Of a stretch of 64,000 nucleotides of DNA, positions 22,065 to 33,573 are shown in pieces. Each line of letters starts with the position of its first letter. The first letter of the stretch is position 1. The position numbers were made by a program, and so were the translations under genes. The notes beneath the pieces were generated by a model, which saw only the letters and a list, made by a program, of their open reading frames with translations, searched no databases and had not been told where the DNA came from. The stretch is from Gibbula magus (taxonomy: Eukaryota > Mollusca > Gastropoda > Trochida > Trochidae), in contig OW388289.1 of assembly GCA_936450465.1 (NCBI GenBank), positions 69,314,420-69,378,419 of the forward strand. Reading direction: 5' to 3'.

Positions 22065-22315
22065 TTGCCGAATGACTTCTCTTTTCGAGAAGCAGAGCAT
22101 CCAAGGAGCGGTCTCTCGAGGCGGAGCCCGGACCCATCGGAGCATACTCCCATGCTCTCCGGGAATTCCCGTCCCCGTCTTCCGAGGCGGACCCCGGATT
22201 CAATCGCGGGACAGGTTTCCCATGTTCTCTTTTGAGAACGAGAGACTCCGAGTAACAATCCTATGGGACGAACCCCGGATTCTATTGGGAATGGGTTCCC
22301 ATGCCCTCTCGACAT
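22065..22315. repeat. GC-rich minisatellite upstream of the transposase
   Basis: Two to three diverged units of roughly 90-110 bp share a core of the form GAACCCCGGATTC, then GGGTTCCCATG and a CTCTC end. Several cores are self-complementary, for example GGGAATGGGTTCCCATGCCC. The array sits 300-560 bp upstream of the transposase ATG, between it and the right repeat array. It is a plausible but unproven promoter or binding region. Confidence 0.5.
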
Positions 22316-23069
22316 ATATAGCAGAAACCTTCATACCTCGGAATGACACGAACCTTTATTTCAAAGTAGAAAAAATAAAATAATTTGCACAAAAAGTTTG
22401 GGGGGTGGCGACCAAAAGCGGGGGGGTCCGCGCACCCCCCGGTAGATATTTATACTTGTGGGTTGGTCCCGAAGATGACGGACCACGCCCATGTTCATGG
22501 GAATTTTTTCTCATTATGTCATGGCGAATCCCGTCGGAAATTCCCCTGCTCACGAAAAAACTAATACCTAAAAAAGTAATTGTGATACAAAAGAACTTTG
22601 GTAATAAAAGTGGTGAGGAATCAAATTCTCCATCTGCTCAATTCAGTCCGCTACACATATAAATAATTCTTCAAATCTTATTGAATGAAACGTCTTTTAT
22701 TCAATAATGTAAAAGATAAAATAATAAATTCAATTCAAATGGTTTGGAAAGGTGCGCCCTCGCATTTGAATTTTAGAAATAAAAACCTTTCGCAAATGGC
22801 ATCAGTAACAAAAATGTTCACGCATTTTTAGAAACTCCGAAAAGTGAAATATTTTCCTGAGAAAATATTCCCACGAAAAGGCTTTTTCCCGAGCGGCGGG
22901 TCCCGTAATCAAATATATTTTCGCTTTTATGTTATATTTTTTTTTTCAAAACTGGAAACAAAATTCCGTCATGACAGTTGTTCATCGTTTATAAAGCTCT
23001 ATATTTGCGTATCAAAAGAACAGTATTTTAGTTATATATTATCATACTTCTTCACTTATGCGTACATCA

Positions 23070-23677
23070 ATATTGCGGCGCTTCGCGCATGCATAGTTCT
23101 TCCCAAAAACATGCGCATTATATCTGGAATTACAGACAATGTTTTTCTCTTTACAATGATGTAAAAATTATAAAAATCGGACTTGCGGTTCAAAAGTTAT
23201 GAAGTGCGAAAATTATACCTTTTGGCGCGGCGCTTTGCGCATGCAGAGTTCTTCCCGAAAACATGCGCATTATACATGGAATTGAAGACAATGTTTTTCT
23301 CTTTACAATGATGTAAAAATTATAAAAATCGGACTTGCGGTTCACAAGTTATAAAGCCCGTACTGATGGTATAGTCTAAGAGCGCCACTTATTCAAAGCC
23401 GAATATCACCTTCTGCGCGACACCTGGCGCATCAAAAGTTATTGCCGAAAATACACGTATTTTATATGGAAGCGAAGACAATTCTTTTATCTATATACTG
23501 GTAAAAAAATTATGAAAATATGCCAAGTAGTTTCTTAGAAATAGAGCGCCGAGGCATGTTGGGGTAAATGCGCCACATGTATCAAAATTCAAGAAAGTCG
23601 CCTATCTCTGTGCGATTGCTGTATTTTCAGTTATGTTAGCGCAATTGCGATTTTTATATGGGAATAAAGGCCATTCT
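23070..23677. repeat. Right subterminal repeat array of the piggyBac-like block
   Basis: Three clear units (anchors near 23145, 23300 and 23480) and a fourth partial one ending at the TTAA repeat the head-middle-tail organisation of the left array. The first two are very similar to each other: both contain CTTTACAATGATGTAAAAAT, then TATAAAAATCGGACTTGCGG. Orientation relative to the plus strand is the same as in the left array, so these are direct, not inverted, subterminal repeats. Confidence 0.65.
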
Positions 23678-23681
23678 TTAA

Positions 23682-23750
23682 CATACTAGCTTCATCCACA
23701 TCAGAAATAACGTCTGACTGGACATCACAATCTTCTCCACCTTGAGCCAT
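23682..23750 (-). pseudogene. Gypsy gag N-terminal fragment
   Basis: From the ATG at 23750 the frame is open to the TTAA and encodes an acidic start (MAQGGEDCDVQSDV). The phase is compatible with the gag sequence on the far side of the piggyBac-like block. Its position about 1.2 kb downstream of the primer-binding site fits a gag start. Only 23 codons are available on this side, so the call depends on context. Confidence 0.45.
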
Positions 23751-24962
23751 GTTTTTGTCGATCTTTGATACACTAAGTGCAACGTAAACACTAACAGTGC
23801 AAGTGTCGAAATGTCAACAGTAAACCAGCAAAGATATACTGTAGCTTAGCTACGGTAGTGTTGCATAAACTGTGTTTACACACTTATGTTAAGTAAAATA
23901 TCTACTGTGCACTAACAGTGAACAAGGAAACGCAAACATGATGTGAAACTTGAATGTATCTGTGACCGGATATGCTATGATACTGCAGAGTGTGTGATAT
24001 GAGGTTTGATAAGTGTAATGCAATACGTTAATGCAAGCACAAGAGATACTAACGTATTGTAAATACTAAGGGAATGCAAAGAGGATAAAACTAGTACAAG
24101 CATGCAAGAGCAAACTCAAGTAACAAACATAATATATATATAATTATATAAAATGTATTCTCACTTGAGTACTCAAAAGCAGCAACCTTACCAAAGGCAA
24201 AGAGCAAACGACACCATGATAAATAGTCAATTATTATGAATATAGCAATCCATCAACGCAAATGTCAATATCAATAGAATGCTTGAATCCATGAATATCA
24301 ATCAAAGAAATGTCACATATATATATAATTGCAGAAGAATGTCTCCAGTGTCTCACTGATGATCACATATATCACACATCACGTTTAGCACAGTCTTGCT
24401 TATAGTGTCACATGTAAATATGGATATCACAGATCAATGTATAAGTTAACAGATGAGAAATGATGTTTCTCTCGGTTGAAGGCATTGTGAATTAGTGAGA
24501 AACTACTTTCTCCGTAGTGGTAACCTTACCTTGTAAATTAAGGGTATAAATAAGGAGGCGTGACTGTATGTCACCTCTCTCGCTAATCACTACGGCAGTA
24601 ACACTTATCATTGAAACATGTGTGAATGGTTTGCCCCTATGAATTATACTAATGTATTTTTCTAATTTCAGATTGTATTCCTGATGGTTATTCGTTGATA
24701 TTGTTTATCACCAACTGGATGTTCTCTTCCCGGGAATGGCTGTTGAGTAGCCATATCTTGAATTTATTTTTCATTAAAAATGTGAGACTGTTGAATCTCA
24801 GTTTGTCACTATTAGCGGTTTGGCTGTCGAACCCTGATAATAAGGGATCATTTGAATATGTATTACAGTACTTTGTACAGGTTGTGTATCAATTTAAATC
24901 AATAGAATTCCTATATTTAATAGTGTTTTTGTATTAGGCTGATGAGCCTTTATAATACATGC
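23751..24962 (-). other. Gypsy leader region, no other gene seen
   Basis: AT-rich sequence between gag start and primer-binding site. A TATAAATAAGG box lies at about 24546 on the plus strand, next to short partial inverted sequences around CCGTAGTGG / CACTACGG. An open frame at 24695-24937 has no recognisable domain. The length is long for a Gypsy leader, so another small insertion may be present. Confidence 0.4.
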
Positions 24963-24980
24963 AGTTCTGTTCAGGCGCCA
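24963..24980 (-). other. Retroelement primer-binding site, tRNA-Lys type
   Basis: On the minus strand the 18 bases read TGGCGCCTGAACAGAACT, two bases after the LTR end. They match the familiar tRNA-Lys-complementary primer site (TGGCGCC then GAACAG) except for a few bases. This fixes both the element's orientation and the LTR boundary. Confidence 0.75.
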
Positions 24981-24982
24981 AT

Positions 24983-25200
24983 TGTCACGGGTTCAGGTCT
25001 AGTGTATCCGTAGACAATAAAATGAAGATGGGGAACGTTGCAAAAGAGTCAATGTAATGTTTCGTTTCGTTATCTCACTAATCATTCCGCAATTTCGCTA
25101 CCGAGTCGGAGAGTTACTTCCCTTTGTTTATCAAACAGTCAACAGGCCGCATGGCATTTTGTAATAGGACCGGCATTGCATCCCATAACAGCGTAAATAG
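24983..25200 (-). repeat. Gypsy 5' LTR (upper boundary uncertain)
   Basis: The plus strand starts TGTCACGGGTTCAG, so on the minus strand the LTR ends CCGTGACA. The interior is less AT-rich than its surroundings to about 25200 and includes GGGAAGTAACTCTC on the minus strand. No matching terminal TG/CA pair or target duplication could be fixed at the far end. Confidence 0.55.
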
Positions 25201-25716
25201 GCCACAAAAGTTATGTATTCTATGTAAATGAATTATAAAATTACGAATATGTTAGTTTCATAACTATTCTTTCATGTCAGGTGTTTAAAAGTTTGTTTAT
25301 ATAAGTAAACGTGCCCCACGCGAGTTTTCATTTCCCGCGCAGTATAGCGTTGGTGACCTAACTTTGTATTCAAATTATTTAGAGAAGTTATGGCATAAAT
25401 ACCTTCTATAAGTATTGAAGCATTATCATAACGTTTTTTTGTATCAGTAGTTTTTCTATTTTCACCTAAAAAAGGTTTCGGTGAGAACTTGGTTATTTTC
25501 ATGTCAAAAATCTCAAATTGAAGCGTTCGTAAAACATCTTCTGAAATTGTGTTTTAGATACATCTCCATAGTTGCTGTTGTGTAACTTAGCACAGCATAT
25601 GCACCTGAATTTATTATATTAAAAAAAACTGCTTATTTTAGGTTTTTGTTTTTTTTAGGGAAGGGTCAAAATATGTACAGTCACAAGGGGAGGGTCATGA
25701 AAAATTTACAAAAGGT

Positions 25717-25737
25717 TTGGGGGGGGGGGGGGGGGGG
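25717..25737. repeat. Poly-G run
   Basis: An uninterrupted run of about 19-20 G follows GGTTT. It directly precedes a broken RT fragment that has lost its catalytic box. G-quadruplex formation or an assembly artefact are both possible. Confidence 0.7.
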
Positions 25738-25746
25738 TCTTTCAAA

Positions 25747-25857
25747 ATAGACAGTGATAAAACCATCTTTCTTACCGACTTGAAGAAAGACCTGAACAAC
25801 TATTGTAATGCATTTGATGAAAGTTCAAGATATGGACTTCACATCAAGACTGCTTGA
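25747..25857 (+). pseudogene. LINE reverse transcriptase scrap
   Basis: The open frame reads DSDKTIFLTDLKKDLNNYC followed by AFDESSRYGLHIKT and a stop. This matches the segment directly after the YxDD box of non-LTR RTs, where a D(K)T start, a DLxxL helix and GLxxxxxKT are typical. The poly-G run replaces the catalytic box. Too short to classify. Confidence 0.5.
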
Positions 25858-26165
25858 TATTAAAAACTGATGATAGTATTAAAAAAACCATTAATTCTCT
25901 CCCTTTTACAATCGGTGCTGCAAACGTACTAACTGCACTCGTAAGTTATTGTTTGTTATTTAACCGATTGTGACATAATAAAAATGTAACAAGATCGATT
26001 TAATATTCTTTTTAACACGGATGGCTTGATCCTCTAGGTCTTTCTTCAAGTCGGTAAGAAAGATGGTTTTATCACTGTCTATGGACATTTTTATTATGTC
26101 ACAATCGGTTAAATAACAAACAATAACTTACGAGTGCAGTTAGTGCGTTTGCAGCACCGATTGTA
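25747..26165. repeat. Interlocked inverted repeats A-B-A'-B'
   Basis: A 47-bp arm A (25747-25793) recurs inverted as A' (26036-26082). An 81-bp arm B (25907-25987) recurs inverted as B' (26085-26165) with one or very few differences. The order A, B, A', B' is crossed rather than nested, so the two stems would form a pseudoknot-like topology. A' and B' are only two bases apart, while A and B are separated by 113 bp. Confidence 0.85.
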
Positions 26166-29100
26166 TTGACGTTCACTAGCATACCATTTCAATCCCAACC
26201 TGATCATTGAAATTACAGATTCCTATCTCAGTTGCGCTGACATATACACATGTAGGAAGACCTTGCAAAAGTAAATAAGACTAATCAACATGACTCTACT
26301 TTGGCCATTCGTCCTTTGTAGTTATCTTCTAAGGAGAATGTCCTCTCAGGAGAACTAATCATGTCTAGATCTTTTTTTTTAATGTAAATGACCTAGACCT
26401 ATTGGTGAGAATTTCTTTGTTGTCATCATATTGTTAGGCTTAGGGACAAGCCCGGTCTTTTTAGAGATGTTCACAAAGCAATGCATAATGTTTGTGTTTT
26501 GAAGATCTGTTGTATCATGTCTTTTATTCTCATAAGGACATCAACATGTTTTCAACTTTCTGGAATGTCTAGCTCATCAGACCTGGAAGACGCGATGGGC
26601 TTATGGCATGGCATGGCATTGCATGACGTCCGTCCATCCGTACACTTTTTTTTCTTTTTTTTCTAGTTCATTTTATTGTCAAAGAAACTCATGAGCACAC
26701 TTATAAATTTGGATTATGTTGTATACATTGTATGGCTTTTGTCAATTATAGTAATATGCCCATCAGGAAATTCAATGTCTGCGGCATTAACAGTATCAAT
26801 AACGGATTAATACTCATTAATACAGGAATGTATTACAAACCATTTATGAAGAAACTATATATACAATTGCACAATTAGTTTCAGTCTTGTTCTTAGCTGG
26901 TTGTCTCTCCTCTCCACATGGTTACCTTGTTCTCACCGGGGACCTAATCAAGTCTAGCACTGTCATCCCTCAAACTCCTTTGAAGTTGGTTAGGGCGGAG
27001 TGTCTTTTGATCACGAAAAGTGTTACTGTTTATTTGTTAAAGGTGATGCTTCATAATGTTTTTAATTATGGTATTTTGCCACATGCGATATAAACAAGAA
27101 AGTAAAAATCTTCGAAGTAAAATAACAGTGAATCAGGGATATTTTAAAACATTACATAAGTTGTCCACACATATCCTTTATCAAGAGGTTGCAATACTTT
27201 AACGATATGTTTCAAAGCTAGTCTATTTGAGTGAAAATAGCTATTTTAAAGTTTCTTTGATTGAAACGACAAGTTGTTACACTGAAGTAGAAATGAAATA
27301 GCCTTTTTTTACATAACGTCATTGTATTACATCATATTAACAGGGCGAACAATTATGCTCTATTTGATTTTTTGATCGAGTGAAAATTAAAAACGTTATT
27401 ATTTGAATTGTTAATTGAATGACTCGAGCCATATGGTCTATGGACCCCGTGTCAACAAATAGGGGTCAATGGGGGCATAACCTTCAAAGCTATTTTCACC
27501 TTCTTCTCTAGTTAAAAATGCTCTAGAAAAATTAATCGTTTTGTTTCAGCAAATTGGGATTCTTAATTATAAATTTGATCACCCTGCGTTACCAAATAAG
27601 GGTCAAAGGGGTCACAACCTATAAACATGTTTTCAATTTTCTTCTTCAGTACAAAATGCCATAGAAAGCTGATTAAGAATGGGTGTTGTCTTAAATGTAC
27701 GTCCCTTTGAACGTATAGTCAGACGCATGTATATTTCTTGACAACATTATAATATTTTACAAACATTCTGTAAATAACAGAAGTGCCTTTTAGAAATTGA
27801 AAACCAGCAACTACGATGTTTGACAAAGAACAAAAAAATATAGATGAAAAAGTAAATAACACATTCCCGTTTTAAAATTAGCTTGGTTCACATATTGCAA
27901 TATCTTTTTCATTTCAGATGACACAAGTATGAGTGGCAAGTAGTTTGACATGACTGCACATTTATTATTCACTCGTATTGTATCAACAGACATGCCCATG
28001 ACAAGGTTAATTGGAATCTCTGAAGAAAATCCGGGAATCCATAATGTGTCTAGAGGATGCCTGGAGAATTGACATTGTGACCTAACGTTTTAGTGCCAGA
28101 ATATGTTTAGTAATTGATGTTTTCATGAAAATTTCAAGTTCCTTTACATGTTCCTTATTGAGACTAAATTTAACTTTTAATATCACAGAGCTGGATTACT
28201 GAGTATATCTTTTGTTTGCAAAATATGTTGTTTAATTGTTATGTCCAGAGTGAATACACATTATAATTATAATTTTGCAATTGTTGAACTTTGTTGAAAA
28301 GTTGCCACCCAAGCAATAGTATAAATTAATTCATTTGCGCAATTTGCTTTTTGAAACTAATCAACCAAATAATAAAGTTAAGAGAACGGCTGCTGGATAA
28401 CACATAGACATTTCCAGTTTAATTCATTGTCCATCTTTCACAATTCAAGTCAACTGTAATATTTCAACATAGGCCGGCGATTTAGAGAGAATTTATATAT
28501 TTAAAGGGAACTTCTATCACTGCCTTGGATGAGATATGTCAACCTACAAAATTCGTCTTTAAACATATATACATTTTCTGAACGTGTATACATTGTGTAG
28601 ACACGTGCCTAACATTCTTCATTTTATTCTAAGGGTCCGACCTCTTATTGTATGGCCATTAGGAAGGTTATAATGAACTTTACATTCAAACGTATACTTT
28701 CAAGACAATTGTGTCCATCTAAAACCCTTCAAGTGAAGGAAAATAAGTGCCGTGCTCGCCATTATTGACAATTGAATAGTTAGATTTGAATATCTTTGAC
28801 AATTTAATGACGAACATATATTTTACTTTGATAGATAGGTATGTGTAAATGAAATCATTGAATACATTTGAATTTAAAAGGAAACTCTTAAGCTCATATT
28901 TATGTTGATTTGATATATTTTATGACAATATCAAACCTTGTTTTAACATTAATCTACTTTACATTGCTATTTTAAAGGCGTGTTTTGCAGACACATGAAA
29001 GTATAATATATCTTGAATTAAAAATGTAGTAAAGTTGGTTTCTGAAAGTACAATGTAACTATGTTTCGATCGCATTTACCCTCGATCGTCGTATATGTTG

Positions 29101-31036
29101 GAGATAAGATTACATCTCTTGTCATTATCTCTAGTGTAGATTATTTTGTCTAACTGACCAAAAGCATTATATCTTTCCATAAATATTATACTCTTCCGTT
29201 TGGTTTATTTATGTTTTAAACTTATTTTGGGATGTTGAACAATATTCGACTCCCCATAAATTCAACAATGAGTTAAAAATGTAACTGTTTTGATGCTTTT
29301 TAATAAGCCGGACTACATGTATCTTTACTAGGCCAATATCTTGTTATGAGAGTACCTGTTTTGTCGTAAGACATTTAATGCAGTCTTCACTATTAATCAG
29401 ATTGCAATGTAGGTGTAACTCTAATAATTGTCTTTGGGAAGTTCGGTATACTAAATCTGATTTTACTGCATTTACTGATCAAACTGCAATATATCTTTAC
29501 ATAGTGGAATGCTACCTTTTGGTTCTTTAATAAACATTTTTACTGGTTATGATAAAACTGTTGATATATGATATATGGAATATAGGGAATACAGTCATCA
29601 CAATTTGTTTTTTTTATAAACGTTTATTTCAAAATTTATTTAAATAATCGTGTAATGGCAAATAAATGATGAAATTGGATGAATTTAAAAATTCATTTTA
29701 AAAATGATTTCAAGCGAACAGTTTTCTTCCCAGAACAAAATGAATTTTGTATGTAGTAGTCCCTTTGCCAAATACTTACGAATGCTGATTTGCCCGATTG
29801 ACATGAGGATGAAAAAAAAAATATCTATAGTACATGTCAACACATGTTTTATTTACCATGCGCAGGGAACAACAAACAACATGGACCACCAACACTGATA
29901 ACATCTGTGCGATGCTTGTTGTGAAGTCGATTAAGATCTCGAGTGACTGTCGTTTCTTTAAGGATAACTTTACTGTGATTATCTTTTAACTTTGCAATAA
30001 CCGTCTACAATAACGTTTGCATTTCCGTTTAATGACCGATTACTATTTGGAAGAAATAGAGCTCCACTAAAGACATGAAAGCCATTCGATAAATTCAAAC
30101 CATGAAAAGTTTGTTTCCAATTTCTTTTATTAGGATATTTCAAGAACAAAAAAGTTTTTCTGTAAAACTTGATCACTTTTTCCTTGAAGAAATAACGGTA
30201 ACACTAGAGATGTGGAACTGTTGCCAAGTCTCAATAATTTATATATCACAGTTGGATCGTGTCCTGTTAATATGTTAGGTGAACGTATTAGAATAACGAT
30301 GTGTTTAAGTAGGTAAAGTAATGATGATCAACATAGTGTAATGTGGTCAAAACGCAATGGAAACACCTTTACATTAAGAGGAATGAAACATATTTGCATT
30401 GATGCGTTAGAAGCGTTAGAATCGAACAAATCTAAAGAGATCTGCACAACATGCACAAAAATGATATGACAAGTGCATACATAACAAGAAGGATATACTT
30501 ATTACAATCAATTCAGCTTAACCATAACATAAACGAATTATTATTGACTTTTTCACGCAATTTAGAAATTATTTCCATGTAAACACGACTATCACAATGG
30601 GGAGTGATCATAAATTGAGTTATCGCTGATGCGACGAACTAAGAGGTATAGTAATTGAACCAATTACATTATTAATACTGGAGAAGGCTTTCTTATAGGC
30701 AACATTCGTTTTGTCATTCAAAAGTTAATTTGTGATCTTTGGAACGGGTGACTAAATATTAAAAGTATATGAGAAATGTTCAAAAGAGCTAATCCATCTT
30801 AATCCATTTAATGCACTTTGGGTTTTATTTTTCAAGTGCATTCCGCTAATCAATGGGATGTAAGACAAAAGTTTGAATTTGTATTTGAATGCCAAATTTT
30901 TATAATTTTAGGGTTTTGCGCATGCGCGAGAGTGAGAGTGTTTGTTTTCTACTCTGCATTTTTTGTAAAGAAATCGCCTTTTATTGAGTAAGTTTGAATC
31001 CCATAAACGACCTAAAAGTAATACTTTAACCCCCGA

Positions 31037-32197
31037 TTGACCAGGAAATCGCCAAAAGTGGATGTGCTTGTAGATCGGCAGGAATTTGCTCGAAACGAAA
31101 TGGACGTGGACGACTCACAAGATTTCGTCAGGTCGGTAATGGCGGCACCCCAAATATCAAAGCACAAGCATTCACATGAAGATCGAAAACGACCACTGGT
31201 TGACGAAGAAAGAAGTGAGGACACGACTAACAAGAAACAACGAGGTGTGAGTAATTTTCCGTGTGAAATAAATGACTCTGTAAGTGAAATAGACAAGTCA
31301 ACATGCTCGCACTGTTCAAAGAATATATCAGATGTACTAGCAGCTTTCAAGGACTTCTCACAACATATTGATAAGAAAAAAGACTCTATGGAAGAAAGAC
31401 TTCTTGCTAAAATGAGCGATAAACTTGATTCAGAAGTTACTGCTGTGAGATCGGAGGTAAATGACAAACTCGCCGATGTAAACAATCGAGTGTTGGAGCT
31501 TAGAGACGAGCAGTCGCACGTGAATAAGCAGGTTCAGGAGAAACTCACAGAACATACTACATGTGCGCGTGATAGCCGTGAATCTCATCAAGCCAATGAC
31601 ATTCAGATGAATATTGTGATTCGTAACTTGGTGCAATCGGACCGGTAGAACGTTGTGAGCAAGGTGAACGGGATGATCCGAGACGTGCTCAAACTACGAG
31701 AGATACAAGTATCAGGGGCAGAGAGAAAAGAATCACTAAATACCCGAAATCCAGGGATGGTCATTGCAGTTTGTAAATCAGCTGATGACAAACGGAAGAT
31801 TTTATTAGCTAAAAAGAAATTGAGAGACAGAGACAACTTCCGGAATGTGTACATACAGAGTGATAAACCCCTACAACAGAGGATTATGGAATCCAACCTG
31901 CGACTGCTGGCCGAGACAGTCAGGGATGGACAATTGAGCGTGCGGGGAGGTAGACTACAACGGACCAGTGAACAGAGACGAGGGGGCCGGGACATCAACA
32001 ACGAGGGTGATCAACGTGACCAACGATGGAACACTGACAGTGATACGCGTCCACGTGGTAGTGTTGATAAACACAGACCACGTGACAACCGACCAAGCAA
32101 TCGACGTCTATCACCCGGGCGAGCGTGTCAGAGGTCAGCCAATCAACGGGAGGCATACAGTTCGTGGTCCAATCAAAACCAAAGATTTTCTCAATAG
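31037..32197 (+). pseudogene. LINE ORF1: coiled coil plus RRM-like RNA-binding protein with one internal stop
   Basis: ORF1 proteins of this kind coat LINE RNA. The frame is continuous from 31037 to 32197 except for a TAG at 31646-31648 (DR-stop-NVV). The N-terminal third is charged, with a possible nuclear signal (DRKRP, NKKQR) and a CSHC pair. Residues about 115-185 are heptad-rich and likely coiled coil (EERLLAKMSDKLDSEV, DVNNRVLELRDEQSHVN). After the stop an RRM-like domain follows (NIVIRNL before the stop, NPGMVIAVCKSADDKRKILL and NVYIQSDKPLQQRIMESNLR after it). The C-terminus is Arg/Ser/Gln-rich. Confidence 0.7.
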
Positions 32198-32209
32198 GTA
32201 AAAGGCGGG

Positions 32210-33573
32210 AGCTGGAATGTGAAAGGTTGGATGAGGGACAATAATTCTGAAAATGCTATTTTACGTAAACTTTGTGTAGACTTCTCAGACTGTGATATTA
32301 TCGGGGTCACAGAAACCCACTTACGAGACAGTGATGTAATAGACATAAGTGGCTACAAGTGGTTTGGACATAACCGTCAACACACGCATACGCATACGCA
32401 TACGCATACGCATACGTGCCTGCAGGGTGTCCGGGGGTGTCGGATTTTTAGTGAAAGACACTCTTTTTAGCATTTATGATATTTCTATTAAAGATGACAC
32501 TCATGAGTTTATTTTATGGCTCATGCTATGACATGTCTGTTAGCTATGTTTGTGTTTGCTACCTACCCCCAGACAACTCAACAAGATTTGTGTGTGCGGA
32601 GACGTTTTATGATACTCTTTTGTCTCAGGTACATGAGTACAAACAGGTATATTATATATGCGGGGACTTTAATAGTAGATGTGGCAATGAAAGTAACTTT
32701 ATTGAAGGAGTTGACAATATCCCTGAGAGACATGTGGTTGATTTTGTGATGAACAACCATGGCAAACTGTGTTTAGACTTTTTAATTAGATCGAATATGT
32801 GTATACTTAATGGTCGCAATTCAAAGAAAAATGATTTTACGTTTGTGTCATGTACAGGTACATCGGTAGTAGATTACTGCTTTATTCGCTATGAAATGAT
32901 TGATTATTTTAATGATTTTGAGGGGGACGCCTTGCTGAAGGTAGATCATTCGATGTTGACCTGGTCAATGACTATAGATGACATGTATACGGAAGATAGG
33001 GTTGTTTCAGACAATGGTGAATATAAGGAAAGATATGTAATTAGCAAGACCCCCAAAGACTTCCTGCAGAGTGAGGCCAGAATATCTGAAAAACAGAGTA
33101 TCATCGCAAAATTGGAAACTTCTGAACATAATCAACTGAACATTGATACATTCTATGATGAGTTTACATCAGTGGTATACTCGGAAATGGAAGATAGGTT
33201 ACCAAGGAAACGTGTTCCAGTGGACGAGAGTGTGCGAGGTAACAAGAAGAGGCGGGTCAGGAAGCCATGGTGGAACGAGATTCTCGATTCAAAATGGAAT
33301 GAATTGTGCAGGGCTGAGAAAACTTGGAACAAGGAAAAAGACAAGGGGTCTCGCTCATCTTATAAACAAGTATACGTACAATTGAGAAAACAATTTGATA
33401 GATTGGTTCAGAGAAGTAAACGAGAACACAGACAAGAAGTACACAGAGAGCTTGAATGTATGTGTAAGGATAACCAGAATGAGTTTTGGAAGAAGATAGG
33501 AAAGGTTGGAGTCGGGTTTGAAAGGAACAAGAAGATTCCCATTGAGATAGTTCGGGACGCAAACAGTGTGTAG
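32210..33573 (+). pseudogene. LINE ORF2 endonuclease domain, frame broken by a hexamer microsatellite
   Basis: AP-type endonuclease. DCDIIGVTETHLRD carries the metal-binding Glu. YYICGDFNSRCGNESNF carries the Asp/Asn pair. GTSVVDYCFI and LKVDHSMLTWSM (catalytic His) complete the site. Between the first and second motifs the frame changes at a (ACGCAT)n run (about 32383-32416), where family members have unrelated protein sequence. Coding then resumes in a second frame (SGGVGFLVKDTLFSIYD) and a third (from 32476). The C-terminal 120 residues are a basic linker towards the RT. Confidence 0.8.

Larger units (their letters stand above)
18124..23681 (-). mobile_element. piggyBac-like DNA transposon block flanked by TTAA
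   Basis: TTAA tetranucleotides lie at 18124-18127 and 23678-23681. Gag coding of the host Gypsy element resumes on each side in a compatible phase, as expected for a piggyBac insertion with TTAA target duplication. The left end starts CCCTTACGTTGCG, a normal piggyBac-like terminus. The right end does not mirror it and stops inside a copy of the subterminal repeat, so the right terminus is either diverged or truncated. The body holds one intact transposase on the minus strand and arrays of related repeats on both sides. At 5.5 kb it is long for this superfamily. Confidence 0.7.
15715..25200 (-). mobile_element. Gypsy-type LTR retrotransposon with large internal deletion and insertion
   Basis: Minus-strand order: 5' LTR (from 24983 upward), primer-binding site, leader, gag start (23750), [5.5-kb piggyBac-like insertion], gag body (18.12-17.1 kb), protease (about 17.05-16.64 kb), RNase H tail (16.63-16.37 kb), integrase (16.36-15.73 kb) and a stub of the other LTR (15715-15740). 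Almost all of the RT is missing between protease and RNase H. The integrase is cut within its catalytic domain and abuts the LTR stub. The upper end of the 5' LTR could not be fixed, so 25200 is approximate. The element is dead. Confidence 0.78.
25201..30890. other. Mostly AT-rich non-coding region
   Basis: Apart from the inverted-repeat cluster at 25.7-26.2 kb, I see a degenerate tandem duplication of about 145 bp at about 27440-27690 (both copies contain an AAATAGGGGTCAA- or AAATAAGGGTCAA-like core and a TTCTTC-containing second half). A diverged copy of the 15-kb unknown frame lies at 27950-28100, and a duplicated non-coding segment at 30590-30730. No host gene is supported. Confidence 0.5.

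Noticed and set aside
23760..23800. Right piggyBac terminus at the shared word TTACGTTGC
   Set aside because: The nine-base match to the left end is inverted as required, but no TTAA adjoins it, and it would leave the gag start inside the transposon.
24695..24937. An 80-codon plus-strand frame in the Gypsy leader
   Set aside because: Hydrophobic AT-rich codons with no family signature, lying antisense to the element.
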